NCBI RefSeq assembly: GCF_003024235.1
Contig: NZ_KZ679093.1
Coordinates: 1-64,000, forward strand
DNA length: 64,000 nt
Source: Arenimonas caeni
Lineage (GTDB): Bacteria > Pseudomonadota > Gammaproteobacteria > Xanthomonadales > Xanthomonadaceae
Reading direction: 5' to 3'
Within the stretch, counting starts at the first letter, position 1, and the number at the start of each line of letters is the position of its first letter. A program made the translations under genes and the position numbers. Below, piece by piece: positions 1 through 7,908 of this stretch. The notes under the pieces were generated by a model. The model made no database searches and was not told the DNA's origin. It was given only the letters and a program-made list of their open reading frames with translations.

Positions 1-134
1 CGCGCAGGATGGACGTCAATTGAGCTCGCAGCGCCCGTGAGCTTGCCGCTGGAAACCGCGCAGTCGCGGCCCGGGACCAACGGAGGCCATCCGCAATTCA
101 TTGCCATGATTGAACTTTCACGGCTTCCGAAGCC

Positions 135-162
135 GGGGGTTCGAATCCCTCCAGGCGCGCCA
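135..162 (+). tRNA. tRNA-like 3' end (T-arm, acceptor strand, CCA); parent gene not resolved
   Basis: A five-pair T-stem (135-139 with 147-151) encloses the standard TTCGAAT loop (140-146). It is followed by a seven-base acceptor strand CAGGCGC (152-158), discriminator G159 and an encoded CCA (160-162). A complete tRNA does not fold: only three bases separate the upstream hairpin (121-134, with a CCG-like loop) from the T-stem, so anticodon stem and variable loop do not fit. The discriminator is G and no G3-U70 pair is possible, which argues against tmRNA. GCGCCCG at 31-37 could pair with six of the seven acceptor bases, but 130 nt is too long for an ordinary tRNA. It may be a relic, an attachment-site copy of a tRNA end, or an unusual tRNA. 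Confidence 0.4.
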
Positions 163-274
163 TCCCCCCTGTTGCAGACGCCTGGCCGCCGATCATGGCG
201 GCCGCCCGGCCGTCTCTGCGTATTTCCATGGGCGAGCTCCCGCCATGCCGGCGGCGCACCCTTCGGAGATGCCC

Positions 275-895
275 ATGCCCATTCGACCCTTCCTGATGCT
301 GCTGGCCGCCGCCCTGGTGTCGTCGCCGGCCACCTCGGCGGCGTTCGAGCTCGACTGCGGCACGCTTCGCGAGGTCGTCGCCGGGGCCGACGATGGGTTC
401 AGGACGTTTGCCGGCAAGCCGATTGCCCATGTCACCGCCGGCGCGATGCCCGTGCCCGATCCGGCCACCCTTGCCCGCCTGCAGGGTGAGTTCTCCCGGG
501 AGAGCTGGGAGGCCAACCGGGCACTGGGCGGGGCCGCCGCCTGCACGGTGACCCATGTCCATCGCGCCGATGACGAGGTCAGCCTGCGCCAGGAAGAGTA
601 CGCCTGCCGCTACCCGGCGCAGCATGCCCTGCCCCTCTCCCTGGGCGAGGACCTGGCCAGGTGCCTGGACAAGCCCGCGGACCCGGATGCCGACGAGAGT
701 TCGCTGGCGATCACCGTGGATGTTGTCGAGTCCGGCGAAGGCAATGCCGTCCTCCTCGTCGGCGCAGAGGCCAATCTGGCCGATGGCATGCGCCTGGTGG
801 TCTCGTGGGCGCGCTGCGAGGCGAGGGAGCCAGGCGCCTGCGACGACGATGACGACAACGGGGAGGTCCGGCACGACCGACAGTCCAGGGAATGA
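275..895 (+). CDS. Secreted hypothetical protein, coupled to the downstream metallopeptidase-like gene
   Basis: A 206-residue protein of no family I recognise. ATG 275 is chosen because GGAG at 265-268 lies six bases before it; ATG 269 would be only one base from that site. Residues 1-22 form a signal peptide (a basic start, a hydrophobic LMLLAAALV core, then an Ala-rich cleavage region). The mature part is mostly acidic, has several cysteines suited to disulfides in the periplasm, and ends in a run of five aspartates and a charged tail. Its TGA overlaps the next gene's ATG (ATGA at 892-895), so the two are probably translated together. A helper or inhibitor role for the neighbour is possible but has no direct support. 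Confidence 0.6.
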   Translation: MPIRPFLMLLAAALVSSPATSAAFELDCGTLREVVAGADDGFRTFAGKPIAHVTAGAMPVPDPATLARLQGEFSRESWEANRALGGAAACTVTHVHRADDEVSLRQEEYACRYPAQHALPLSLGEDLARCLDKPADPDADESSLAITVDVVESGEGNAVLLVGAEANLADGMRLVVSWARCEAREPGACDDDDDNGEVRHDRQSRE

Positions 896-3462
896 GCCGC
901 ATGGCCCGACGCGCGATCCCCTGCCTGTTGCTGCTTTCCCTGGCCCTGCCGCCGTCGGGCCGCGCCGACGAACCCACCAGCGAGTCGCTGTGGCGGGAAC
1001 GGCCGCCGCCGTTCCGCGTGTATGCCGAAGGCTTCGCCGGCGCGCCCCGCCCGGGCGCGGCGATCGAGACCCGGCTTGGCGTCGTGCCGTGGTTCCTGCC
1101 ACCGCTTGATCCGAGCGCCGAGCGCAAGGCGGCGCTGGAACAGGCGGCCTCCCACGCAGCGGCCCGCTTTGCCTCGGCGGGCCTTCGCGCGCCGCGCATC
1201 ACCCGCCGCGACGGCGTATTCCCGCTCTACTTCGTCCGGGACCTGGGCGCGGCGGCGGCCCAGTACGGCCCCGGCTACGGCGAAATCGGGATGACCGAGG
1301 CATTGCGAGTGGCCGAGGATGACTGGGACAGGGTCATCGCCATCGGCGAGGTGGACGGGTTCGGTCCGGACCTGGGCATCTACCCCGAGAAGGTGGCCGC
1401 CTCCGGAGCGCACGAGCTCTTCCATGGCGTACAGGCCAGCTACGCGCACTGGAGTGGCCACGACGCCACCCAGTCCCATGAGCAGAAATGGGTGACGGAA
1501 GCCCTGCCCGACGCCATCGCGCTTTGGGGCATCGAAGGCCTTGCCTTCCTCGGCAATCCTCCCTTCGATCCCCGCCGGCGATTCGCCAGCGGCAGCCAGC
1601 GCTTCGGCAAGGCGCTGGGCCTGCGGCCCTACGACTATCCGCTGGACATGCGCACGGCGCCGCCGTCGATGCCGATCTACCCGGGCGGAAAAACGGCGGA
1701 GTCTCGCCAGCAGATGGCTTCGTACATGACGAACTCGTTCTGGAGTTTCGTCTGGCAGCACAGCCTGCCCGCCGGCAAGGAATGGACGCCGATGTCGCGC
1801 GCCCTGCTGTTGCGCACGCCGGCGCGCGGCACCGCCAGCCTGCGCGAGGACAGCGTGGCCTGGACCCACCGCAGCCTGGTCGAATACCACCCGGCCTGGG
1901 TCGGTGGCCTTTATGACGCGCTGCCCGCCTTCATCGCCTGGTGGGTGGCTTACCCGGACCAGGTGATGCGCAGCCGCCGGGGCGAGTTCGCCCACCAGCG
2001 CTGGCTGGGGCATGCCTTCGTGGACGGTTGCCCGAGCTACGAGATCAACGAGGCGCAACCGGTGGTCAGCTTCAAGCTTGCCGTGCGTGAACTGGCCGCG
2101 GCCTGCGTGCGGGTGAAATGGACCGGTGCACCCGTCGGCCAGAGCGGCTGGCCGGCCGCCGCCCTTGTGGCCGTTGCCGCCGATGGCGGTGGTGAAGCCG
2201 CGCTGGACGACCTGCACGTCGGCATCCACGGCAGCGACCTGGGCAAGCCCGGCGGCTTCACCGACGCCAGCACCGGCCTGCCCGCGATCGCCTGGAGCGG
2301 GCTGTCGCTTGATCCGCTCAATCCGTCCCGCACCGAAGGCGAAACCGTCATCACCTTCACCAACGTCGCACGCGACCCCTTGGCGACCCGGCGGCGCAGC
2401 TACGACATCCAGCTCGGCGTCGGTACCGCTTCGGCCTCGGGCCAGGTCACGAAGCCGGCCGACGCAGCGCAGGCGCAGCCTGCGTCACGGGTGAGGGTCC
2501 CCGACAAACGGCGTGCCGTACCGGCCGTGGTGGCGCCTGGGAAAGGTCGGCCGCTCCAGGCCACCCCGGCACCGGCGGCTGGCAAGGATGACTGCGACAA
2601 CGCGACCATGAAGACCGCCTCGGCCACGCTGATGGGCTTCGCGTCCCGCGTGCGCGAACGGCCGGCGCCCTCGATGCAGGCGATCTGCCTGGGTGCAGTG
2701 GCGTCGCTGGACCGCGATTCGCTGCAGCCACCGCTGGTGGCGGACGTCCAACTGAAGCTGCCGATGGTGCCGGTTGGACACGCGGGTCCCCTGCCGGGCG
2801 CCGAGGTGCACGTGGACTGGCGCGACCCGGCACTCGGTGGTCGCGGGAAGGACGGCGTTAGCGCCCGCACGCGCGACGTCCGGCTGGAGGTGGAGGAGTC
2901 GACGCTGGGCTTCGTGCGCGGCCGCTACGCCGCGCGCTTCGTCGCCGCGAAGCACGGCGTGGAAGGAGAACTGGCTGGCGACTTCCTCGTGTGGCGTGCG
3001 CATGCCGACGAACTGCGGCCTCCGGGCGATCCGCTGGACATGGCCTCGAGCGACCTGCTGCTGACCTTCGCCGCCACCGGGAAGGATGTCACGCAGATGC
3101 GGGCCCAGCTGGGGCGCCGCGGCGGCGAACGTGCCGACCGGGAACCCACCGGGGATGCCGGCGGCGCTTGTTCCCTGGACTGCGATGCCCTGCGCCACGG
3201 CCAGGTGAGCGCGAGCTGCCGAAGCGCCTTGGCGGAGCTGTACGAGGCCTGCGGCGACCATGTCGCCACCGACGCCGCCGAAGTCCGCGCCCTGGCGACC
3301 TGGATGCTGCGCAACATGCCCGAGCCAATGCGGACTGAAATGGTCGGGCAGTTGGTCGACCAGATCATGGCCATGCCGAGCGCGATGCGGGAGGACTGGG
3401 CAAGGAAGCTTCGCGCCGAGCGAGACGGCAACGGGCCCGGATCACCGAAGAACCCACGCTAG
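892..3462 (+). CDS. Large secreted protein with a HELFH gluzincin-type zinc site
   Basis: An 856-residue exported protein with an N-terminal signal peptide (basic start, then CLLLLSLALPP; cleavage near residue 25). HELFH at residues 174-178 matches HExxH, and a glutamate in WVTEALPD (E203) lies 25 residues after the motif, the spacing expected for the third zinc ligand in gluzincin peptidases. The region before it reads like a peptidase domain. Residues about 380-560 look like beta-rich accessory domains, 570-730 a second globular region, and 740-856 a helical cysteine-containing tail. No named peptidase family was recognised, so zinc peptidase is an inference from the motif. The start overlaps the upstream gene by 4 nt; an in-frame ATG at 901 is an alternative. 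Confidence 0.65.
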   Translation: MSRMARRAIPCLLLLSLALPPSGRADEPTSESLWRERPPPFRVYAEGFAGAPRPGAAIETRLGVVPWFLPPLDPSAERKAALEQAASHAAARFASAGLRAPRITRRDGVFPLYFVRDLGAAAAQYGPGYGEIGMTEALRVAEDDWDRVIAIGEVDGFGPDLGIYPEKVAASGAHELFHGVQASYAHWSGHDATQSHEQKWVTEALPDAIALWGIEGLAFLGNPPFDPRRRFASGSQRFGKALGLRPYDYPLDMRTAPPSMPIYPGGKTAESRQQMASYMTNSFWSFVWQHSLPAGKEWTPMSRALLLRTPARGTASLREDSVAWTHRSLVEYHPAWVGGLYDALPAFIAWWVAYPDQVMRSRRGEFAHQRWLGHAFVDGCPSYEINEAQPVVSFKLAVRELAAACVRVKWTGAPVGQSGWPAAALVAVAADGGGEAALDDLHVGIHGSDLGKPGGFTDASTGLPAIAWSGLSLDPLNPSRTEGETVITFTNVARDPLATRRRSYDIQLGVGTASASGQVTKPADAAQAQPASRVRVPDKRRAVPAVVAPGKGRPLQATPAPAAGKDDCDNATMKTASATLMGFASRVRERPAPSMQAICLGAVASLDRDSLQPPLVADVQLKLPMVPVGHAGPLPGAEVHVDWRDPALGGRGKDGVSARTRDVRLEVEESTLGFVRGRYAARFVAAKHGVEGELAGDFLVWRAHADELRPPGDPLDMASSDLLLTFAATGKDVTQMRAQLGRRGGERADREPTGDAGGACSLDCDALRHGQVSASCRSALAELYEACGDHVATDAAEVRALATWMLRNMPEPMRTEMVGQLVDQIMAMPSAMREDWARKLRAERDGNGPGSPKNPR

Positions 3463-3661
3463 GGTCGGCCTCGGAAGACGGCCTTTACCCCGGCGTTCGT
3501 GACGGGAGCCGTCAGCATCAGCGATGTGGTCCACGTGCGGCCGGACGCCTGGAACCCTCCCCGCTGGCACCCGGCGGGCCGGCGCTGCGATTTCGTCCTT
3601 GTCCCCGCCGATGCCCAGGCACCGGCAGCGGGACGACCCCAACATCCAAAGGACGCCCCCA

Positions 3662-4420
3662 ATGAAACTCCGCACCTCCCTGCTGGCTGCCCTCTGCCTC
3701 GCCGCCCCGGCCGCCATGGCTGCCGACGGCGACTGGACCGGCTGGTATGCCGGCCTGCACGCCGGCCACGGCTCGGGCAACTCCGATGCCCGCGTCGGCG
3801 TCGACGGCCAGTGGGCCATCGAAACCCCGGCGCTGCGCGACGAGGTGGCCGACACCTGGTCCACCGACCTCGACCCCAGCGGCGCCGCCTACGGCCTGCA
3901 GTTCGGCTACCAGCACCAGTTCGCCGGCGGCTTCGTGCTCGGCGCCGAAATCGACTGGAGCAAGCTCGACCTCGACGATTCGCGCAGCACCGGCATGCAG
4001 CCGACCGTCGCCTTCCCCGCGCTGGCCTACGACTTCGGCAACGCCATCGAGCTCGACGACAAGCTCGCGCTCAAGGGCCGCTTCGGCTACGCCAGCGGCC
4101 GCCACCTGTTCTTCGCCAGCGTCGGCTGGGTGCAGGTGGACGCCACGGCGCTCGCCGCGGTGGAGAGCAACGGTGGCTACCTCAAGCTCGGCCGCCACTC
4201 GGAAACCCTCGAGGGCACCGAGTGGGGCGTGGGTTACGAGTTCGACTTCGGAAACCAGTGGTCGCTGCGCGGCGAGTACCTGGTGACCGACCTCGACACC
4301 ATGCGCTACGACACCGCCTACCTGCCGGGCAGCACCTTCACTTCGCCCGCGTACCTCGAAACGGTGCGCCAGGACGCGGACTTCGACACCTTCCGCATCG
4401 CCCTGAACTACCGCTTCTGA
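3662..4420 (+). CDS. Outer-membrane beta-barrel protein (OmpA-like barrel family)
   Basis: A 252-residue exported protein. The signal peptide ends in the textbook AMA-ADG (residues 1-20). The mature protein alternates polar and hydrophobic residues with many Tyr, Trp and Gly (for example GWYAGLHAGHG, YGLQFGYQHQF, WGVGYEFDFG) and ends in ALNYRF, the terminal aromatic signal used by BAM for barrel insertion. The length fits an eight-strand barrel. AAAGGA about 10 bases before ATG 3662 serves as ribosome site. It stands alone in a 199-bp gap after the previous gene and faces the L,D-transpeptidase convergently. Barrel class is well supported; ligand or specific role is unknown. Confidence 0.8.
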   Translation: MKLRTSLLAALCLAAPAAMAADGDWTGWYAGLHAGHGSGNSDARVGVDGQWAIETPALRDEVADTWSTDLDPSGAAYGLQFGYQHQFAGGFVLGAEIDWSKLDLDDSRSTGMQPTVAFPALAYDFGNAIELDDKLALKGRFGYASGRHLFFASVGWVQVDATALAAVESNGGYLKLGRHSETLEGTEWGVGYEFDFGNQWSLRGEYLVTDLDTMRYDTAYLPGSTFTSPAYLETVRQDADFDTFRIALNYRF

Positions 4421-4426
4421 TCCGCC

Positions 4427-4454
4427 GCCGGGGTCAGCCCTGGCTGGCCCCGGC
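4427..4454. terminator. GC-rich hairpin between convergent barrel and L,D-transpeptidase genes
   Basis: A 13-pair stem (4427-4439 with 4442-4454, one G-U pair) has a two-base loop just after the barrel gene's stop. It overlaps the 3' end of the opposite gene. There is no T-run, so intrinsic termination is plausible but not certain. Confidence 0.4.
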
Positions 4455-5123
4455 CCTGGCGCGCGCGAGCGCGCCCTGGCGGCAACCGATGAAACGCGAG
4501 CTCCCGAGCCAGTCCTCGTCGGGGTAGTAGGCGAACACCAGCTGCCCCTGCTTGAGCGTGTCGATCATCTCGCGCGCCACCTCCGGCCGCACCGCCGGGC
4601 AGCCGAAGCTGCGGCCCAGGCGGCCCTGCAGCGCCGCGGTCAGCGGATCCACGTACGGCGCCCCGTGCATCACGATCAGCCGCTCGCGGGCGGCATCGTT
4701 CACGCCCGGCTCCAGCCCGTCCATGCGAAGCGAATAGCCATTGCCGCCGTGGTAGGTCTCGGCGGTGACGAACAGGCCCAGGCTCGACTGGTGGCTGCCG
4801 TTGCGGTTGGAGAAGGTCGTGGGCAGGTTTTCGCCGCTGCCCCGGCCGTGCGCCACGTGCTCGGCGTAAAGCAGCTTGCGCCGCTCCAGGTCGAACACCC
4901 ACAGGCGCGGCTCGGTCGACGGCCGCGAATAGTCGATCACCGCCAGCCGGCTCGCCGAGGGCGCGCTCTCGGCGGCGCACTCGCGCGCTTCCAGCGCCAG
5001 CGCCAGCACCTTCGGGTCGGCCGCGGGCGCCTGCGCCTGCAGTTCGCCGAGCAGGGCCGGCTCGGCCAGCGCGGGGCCGGCCAGGGCCAGCAGGGCCCAG
5101 GCCAGGTCTCGGGTCAGGGCCAT
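4434..5123 (-). CDS. Secreted murein L,D-transpeptidase (YkuD_2-type)
   Basis: A 229-residue exported enzyme that would cross-link or trim peptidoglycan, or attach proteins to it, through a cysteine. Residues 1-21 form a signal peptide. The catalytic pattern is HGAPYVDP (H143) followed by GRSFGCPAV (C165), matching the murein L,D-transpeptidase catalytic-domain subfamily rather than canonical HGCVRLP enzymes. ATG 5123 is preferred over an in-frame ATG 21 bases upstream because AGGAGG lies seven bases before it. It follows another L,D-transpeptidase on the same strand with a 17-bp gap, so the two form an operon. Confidence 0.85.
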   Translation of the reverse strand: MALTRDLAWALLALAGPALAEPALLGELQAQAPAADPKVLALALEARECAAESAPSASRLAVIDYSRPSTEPRLWVFDLERRKLLYAEHVAHGRGSGENLPTTFSNRNGSHQSSLGLFVTAETYHGGNGYSLRMDGLEPGVNDAARERLIVMHGAPYVDPLTAALQGRLGRSFGCPAVRPEVAREMIDTLKQGQLVFAYYPDEDWLGSSRFIGCRQGALARARAGASQG

Positions 5124-5140
5124 GGTCGGCCTCCTTGGGG

Positions 5141-6193
5141 TCATTGCCCCTCCAGATGGGGGGCGAGATCAGGGTTTTCATCCCCGGCCTGCAGGACGGT
5201 CAGCGTGGTGACAGGACCCAGGGCTTCGTCGGTGACCACCAGGGTCGCGCCCGGGGCCAGCACGTCGTAGAGCCGGGCCACGAACCCGGGGTCCACCCCC
5301 AGCGCGGCCGGGGCCAGCGTGCCGGCCGGGTCGTCGCCGCCATCGCCCAGCACCCGCAGCCAGCGCCGGCGCGGGCGGTCGGGCAGGACCGGGGCGACGT
5401 CGTCGCGGACGCCATCGAGCAGCAGGTAGGCCCGGGTACCCGCCGGGGCCGTCGCACCCACCGATACCGGCGCCCGGCCGATCTCCAGGCCTTCGCGCAG
5501 CACCACCATCTGCCGGTCCGCCGTGCTCAGCACCACGGTCAGGGCGCCGGGCGGCGCCGCCCCCGGTTGCCACGAGTAGCCCGCGCTGGCCGGCGGCGGC
5601 AGCGTGAGGTCGGTGCTGCGGGTGCCCGTGGCGGCCGCCGGCGACGGCGGGAACAGCGAGGGCTCGGCCAGTATCGGCGCCACGTTGGCACGCTCAGTGA
5701 TCACCACTGTCATGCCGTGCGAGGTCACCTCGAACAGCTTCTCGGCGAAGGCCTCGGGCAGGCGCACGCAGCCATGCGAGGCCGGGTAGCCCGGCACGCG
5801 GCCCGCGTGCAGGGCGACGCCACCCCAGGTCAGGCGCTGCATGAACGGCATCGGCGCGTCGTCGTAGAGGTTGGAGTAGTGCTCGCGCTTCTTCTGCAGG
5901 ATGGTGAACACGCCGGCCGGCGTCTCGTAGCCGGGCTTGCCCGTGCTCACGGTCGACTCGCCGATGCGCACGCCGTTGCGGTACACGCTGGCGCGCTGGT
6001 CGGGCAGGCTCACCAGCACCAGCACCGGGCCGGCCGGGGCGATCTCCGGGGTCCAGTGCCAGGTGCCCGGTGCCAGGGTCGGCGGCTGGGCCAGGGCCAG
6101 CGCCGGCCAGGCCAGGCAGGCCAGCAGCCAGCCCCGCCAGCCGGGGGCGGGCGCACGGGAAACGCTTGCATGGGGCGGGTGGGATCTATACAT
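5141..6193 (-). CDS. L,D-transpeptidase (YkuD domain) with C-terminal extension
   Basis: A 350-residue exported protein with a signal peptide at residues 20-36. A YkuD domain (about 55-170) carries H129 and the active-site motif SHGCVRLP (H140, C142), so it is a likely 3-3 cross-linking or protein-attaching transpeptidase. Residues 190-350 form a second region (ALTVVLSTADRQMVVLREGLEIG onward) that resembles the beta-strands of a YkuD start but has no catalytic Cys motif; it may be a degenerate duplicate. It is the first gene of a two-gene operon with another transpeptidase. Its start lies 30 bp from the divergent rhodanese gene, so both share a short AT-rich promoter region. Confidence 0.88.
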   Translation of the reverse strand: MYRSHPPHASVSRAPAPGWRGWLLACLAWPALALAQPPTLAPGTWHWTPEIAPAGPVLVLVSLPDQRASVYRNGVRIGESTVSTGKPGYETPAGVFTILQKKREHYSNLYDDAPMPFMQRLTWGGVALHAGRVPGYPASHGCVRLPEAFAEKLFEVTSHGMTVVITERANVAPILAEPSLFPPSPAAATGTRSTDLTLPPPASAGYSWQPGAAPPGALTVVLSTADRQMVVLREGLEIGRAPVSVGATAPAGTRAYLLLDGVRDDVAPVLPDRPRRRWLRVLGDGGDDPAGTLAPAALGVDPGFVARLYDVLAPGATLVVTDEALGPVTTLTVLQAGDENPDLAPHLEGQ

Positions 6194-6207
6194 TAGCTTT
6201 GCCTAAT
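6192..6207. promoter_or_regulatory. BigR-like palindromic operator in the divergent promoter
   Basis: ATTAG (6192-6196), six bases, then CTAAT (6203-6207) form a perfect inverted repeat inside a strikingly AT-rich stretch. TAATAT (6204-6209) could be the -10 element of the rightward rhodanese promoter, so a bound repressor would block it. Similar AT-rich palindromes are bound by the persulfide-sensing ArsR-type repressor BigR. No such repressor gene is in this window; the assignment is inference. Confidence 0.45.
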
Positions 6208-6222
6208 ATTTTGGAGTCTAGC

Positions 6223-6606
6223 ATGAGAACCGTCCAGGACATGGTGGCCGAAGCCAAGGCACGGATCCGCGAAATCGGTCCCGACGAGCTGCGCCAGATG
6301 CAGGCGCGCGGGGTGCCGGTGGTGGACGTGCGCGAGCCCGGCGAGTTCGCCGAGGGCCACATCCCCGGCGCAGTGAACATCCCGCGCGGCGTGCTCGAGT
6401 TCGAGGTCGACGGCCACCCGGCGGTCAACTGCGTCAGGGACCCGGCGCTGGGCCACCGCGACCAGCCGGTCATCCTCAACTGCCGCAGCGGCGCCCGCAG
6501 CGCGATGGCGGCCGACGCCCTTCGCCAGCTCGGCTTCGCCGAACCGCTGTCGCTGGCCGGTGGCTTCATGGGCTGGGCCAACGCCGGCCTGCCGGTCGAG
6601 CGCTGA
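6223..6606 (+). CDS. Single-domain rhodanese (thiosulfate/persulfide sulfurtransferase)
   Basis: A 127-residue cytoplasmic rhodanese. The family landmarks are visible: VVDVREPGEFAEGHIPGAVNIPRG in the N-terminal half and the active-site loop CRSGAR with nucleophile C87, then SLAGGFMGWANAGLP near the end. Such enzymes carry sulfane sulfur as a Cys persulfide. ATG 6223 has GGAG nine bases upstream. It is followed after 10 bp by an OsmC-family thiol protein and preceded by a BigR-like palindrome, which suggests a sulfide or persulfide detoxification operon. The physiological donor and acceptor cannot be told from sequence. Confidence 0.9.
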   Translation: MRTVQDMVAEAKARIREIGPDELRQMQARGVPVVDVREPGEFAEGHIPGAVNIPRGVLEFEVDGHPAVNCVRDPALGHRDQPVILNCRSGARSAMAADALRQLGFAEPLSLAGGFMGWANAGLPVER

Positions 6607-6616
6607 GGAGGCCGCC

Positions 6617-7090
6617 GTGGACGACAAGCGCATCGAGGTCACCCTGCACCAGCAGGAGGGCTACGCCTTCCGCATCGAGTTCGGCGACGGCATCGACGAC
6701 CTGCTCAGCGACGAGCCGGCGCCGCTGGGCCAGGGCCAGGGCCCGAACCCGTCGAAGCTGCTGCTGGCGGCGGTGGCCAACTGCCTCGCGGCCAGCCTGA
6801 CCTTCGCCCTGCGCAAGTTCGGCAACCAGCCGGGGCCGGTCACCGCCCGCATCAGCGGCGAGATGGCGCGCAACGAGGCCGGCCGCTGGCGCATCCCGCG
6901 GGCCCGCGTCGAGATCACGCTGGCCGAGCATCCGGGCGAGCACAAGCAGTTCGAACGCGTGCTCTCGCAGTTCGAACAGTTCTGCGTCGTCACCCAGAGC
7001 GTGCGCGACGGCATCGACGTCGAGGTGGAGGTGCGCGACGTCGAAGGCCGCGTGCTGCTCGGCGACAAGAGCTTCGAAGCCGGCGCCTGA
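6617..7090 (+). CDS. OsmC-family thiol peroxidase-like protein
   Basis: A 157-residue OsmC/Ohr-fold protein. The two conserved cysteines are present: C56 in VANCLAASLTF and C123 in QFCVVTQSV, the pair that reduces organic hydroperoxides in Ohr/OsmC. The GTG start at 6617 is chosen because GAGGAG sits six bases upstream; the frame is open further upstream but would overlap the rhodanese. The tight link to a rhodanese suggests work on sulfur-derived oxidants or persulfides rather than, or besides, organic peroxides. OsmC-family membership is clear; substrate is not. Confidence 0.85.
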   Translation: MDDKRIEVTLHQQEGYAFRIEFGDGIDDLLSDEPAPLGQGQGPNPSKLLLAAVANCLAASLTFALRKFGNQPGPVTARISGEMARNEAGRWRIPRARVEITLAEHPGEHKQFERVLSQFEQFCVVTQSVRDGIDVEVEVRDVEGRVLLGDKSFEAGA

Positions 7091-7120
7091 GCGCCGGCCC
7101 CGGCCGGGCACTCAGGCGCC
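7082..7120. terminator. Inverted repeat spanning both stop codons of convergent genes
   Basis: GGCGCCTGAG (7082-7091) and CTCAGGCGCC (7111-7120) are perfect inverse copies, each containing the stop codon of one of the two converging genes. The 19 bases between are also self-complementary G+C. Probably a shared terminator hairpin, although it lacks a T-run. Confidence 0.45.
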
Positions 7121-7873
7121 CTTGCGGGCCTCGATGATTTTTTTCGCGATGGCGGCATCGCCCTGCTCCAGCAGCTCCACCGGGGTGAACTGGAAGCCGG
7201 TGAGCACCATCGCCTCGCCCACGCACCACTCGCGCTGCTCCTTGTTGAGCACGGCCGCGCCGGCGGCGACGGCGGCCAGCAGTTCGGGCGTGGGCACGGT
7301 GTCCTGGGGCTCGGGCGCGCGCCTGGCCTGCGCGGGGGCGGACGCGCCCTTTTCCGCCTCGGCCTTGAGCCAGGCGACGCGGGCCAGGGCCACGGCCAGG
7401 CGGTCGCCACCGTCCTTGAGCGCCGGCGCGGCGCTGGCCAGGGCGCCGAGCAGGGCGTCGCGCTCGACCTCCAGCGCCTTGAGTGCCTTTTCCTGCGCCG
7501 TCTGCCGGTCCTCGGCCGCCTTCACCATGCCCTCGAGCTGGAGGATTTCGCTGGCCGGGTCGAGCAGGCTTTTCGCGCCCAGCAGGCGCATCACCTTCTC
7601 GCTCAGGCGGGCGTGGATGGCGGGATCGGAGAACTTCAGGTCGCGTGCGGCGGTCTGCCAGGCCAGGGCAACCTGGCTGACGGTCTGCGCCTTTTCCGAG
7701 GGCGCCCCCGGGGCGGCTTCGTTCACCGGCGCAGTGGCCGGCGCCAGGCTGGCGTTGGCCACCTGCTGGATGGCCAGGTCCAGGCGCTCGCACAGCTCGG
7801 TCTTCTGGAAGTCGCGCGAGAGCTTGCGCAGCTCGATGCGGCAGTCGATCAGCAGGGCGCGCAGGTCTTTCAT
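7112..7873 (-). CDS. Hypothetical coiled-coil protein
   Basis: A 253-residue soluble protein I do not recognise. No signal peptide or membrane segment is visible. Residues 1-35 are a charged helix, 45-70 an Ala/Pro-rich linker, and 75-170 a long helical stretch with heptad-like Leu/Ala spacing (QLEGMVKAAEDRQTAQEKAL and following), likely a coiled coil. After a Pro-rich linker near 185-200, the last 60 residues form a compact domain (ELLAAVAAGAAVLNKEQREW and following). It converges with osmC and is separated from the LCAT-like gene behind it by 35 bp, so it may be the second gene of that unit. The codon use is typical of the window, supporting a real gene. Confidence 0.7.
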   Translation of the reverse strand: MKDLRALLIDCRIELRKLSRDFQKTELCERLDLAIQQVANASLAPATAPVNEAAPGAPSEKAQTVSQVALAWQTAARDLKFSDPAIHARLSEKVMRLLGAKSLLDPASEILQLEGMVKAAEDRQTAQEKALKALEVERDALLGALASAAPALKDGGDRLAVALARVAWLKAEAEKGASAPAQARRAPEPQDTVPTPELLAAVAAGAAVLNKEQREWCVGEAMVLTGFQFTPVELLEQGDAAIAKKIIEARKGA

Positions 7874-7908
7874 GCCGCCATTCTATGCCGGCGACAGGCC
7901 GGCTGGCG

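Noticed and set aside
1-162. 3' end of tmRNA (ssrA)
   Set aside because: Discriminator is G and a G3-U70 pair is impossible, both required for alanylation. The bases before the T-stem differ from the usual TTTCGGACG. Kept only as tRNA-like.
3463-3661. Riboswitch or small gene in the gap before the beta-barrel gene
   Set aside because: No known conserved motif or convincing reading frame was seen; it is probably leader and promoter DNA.
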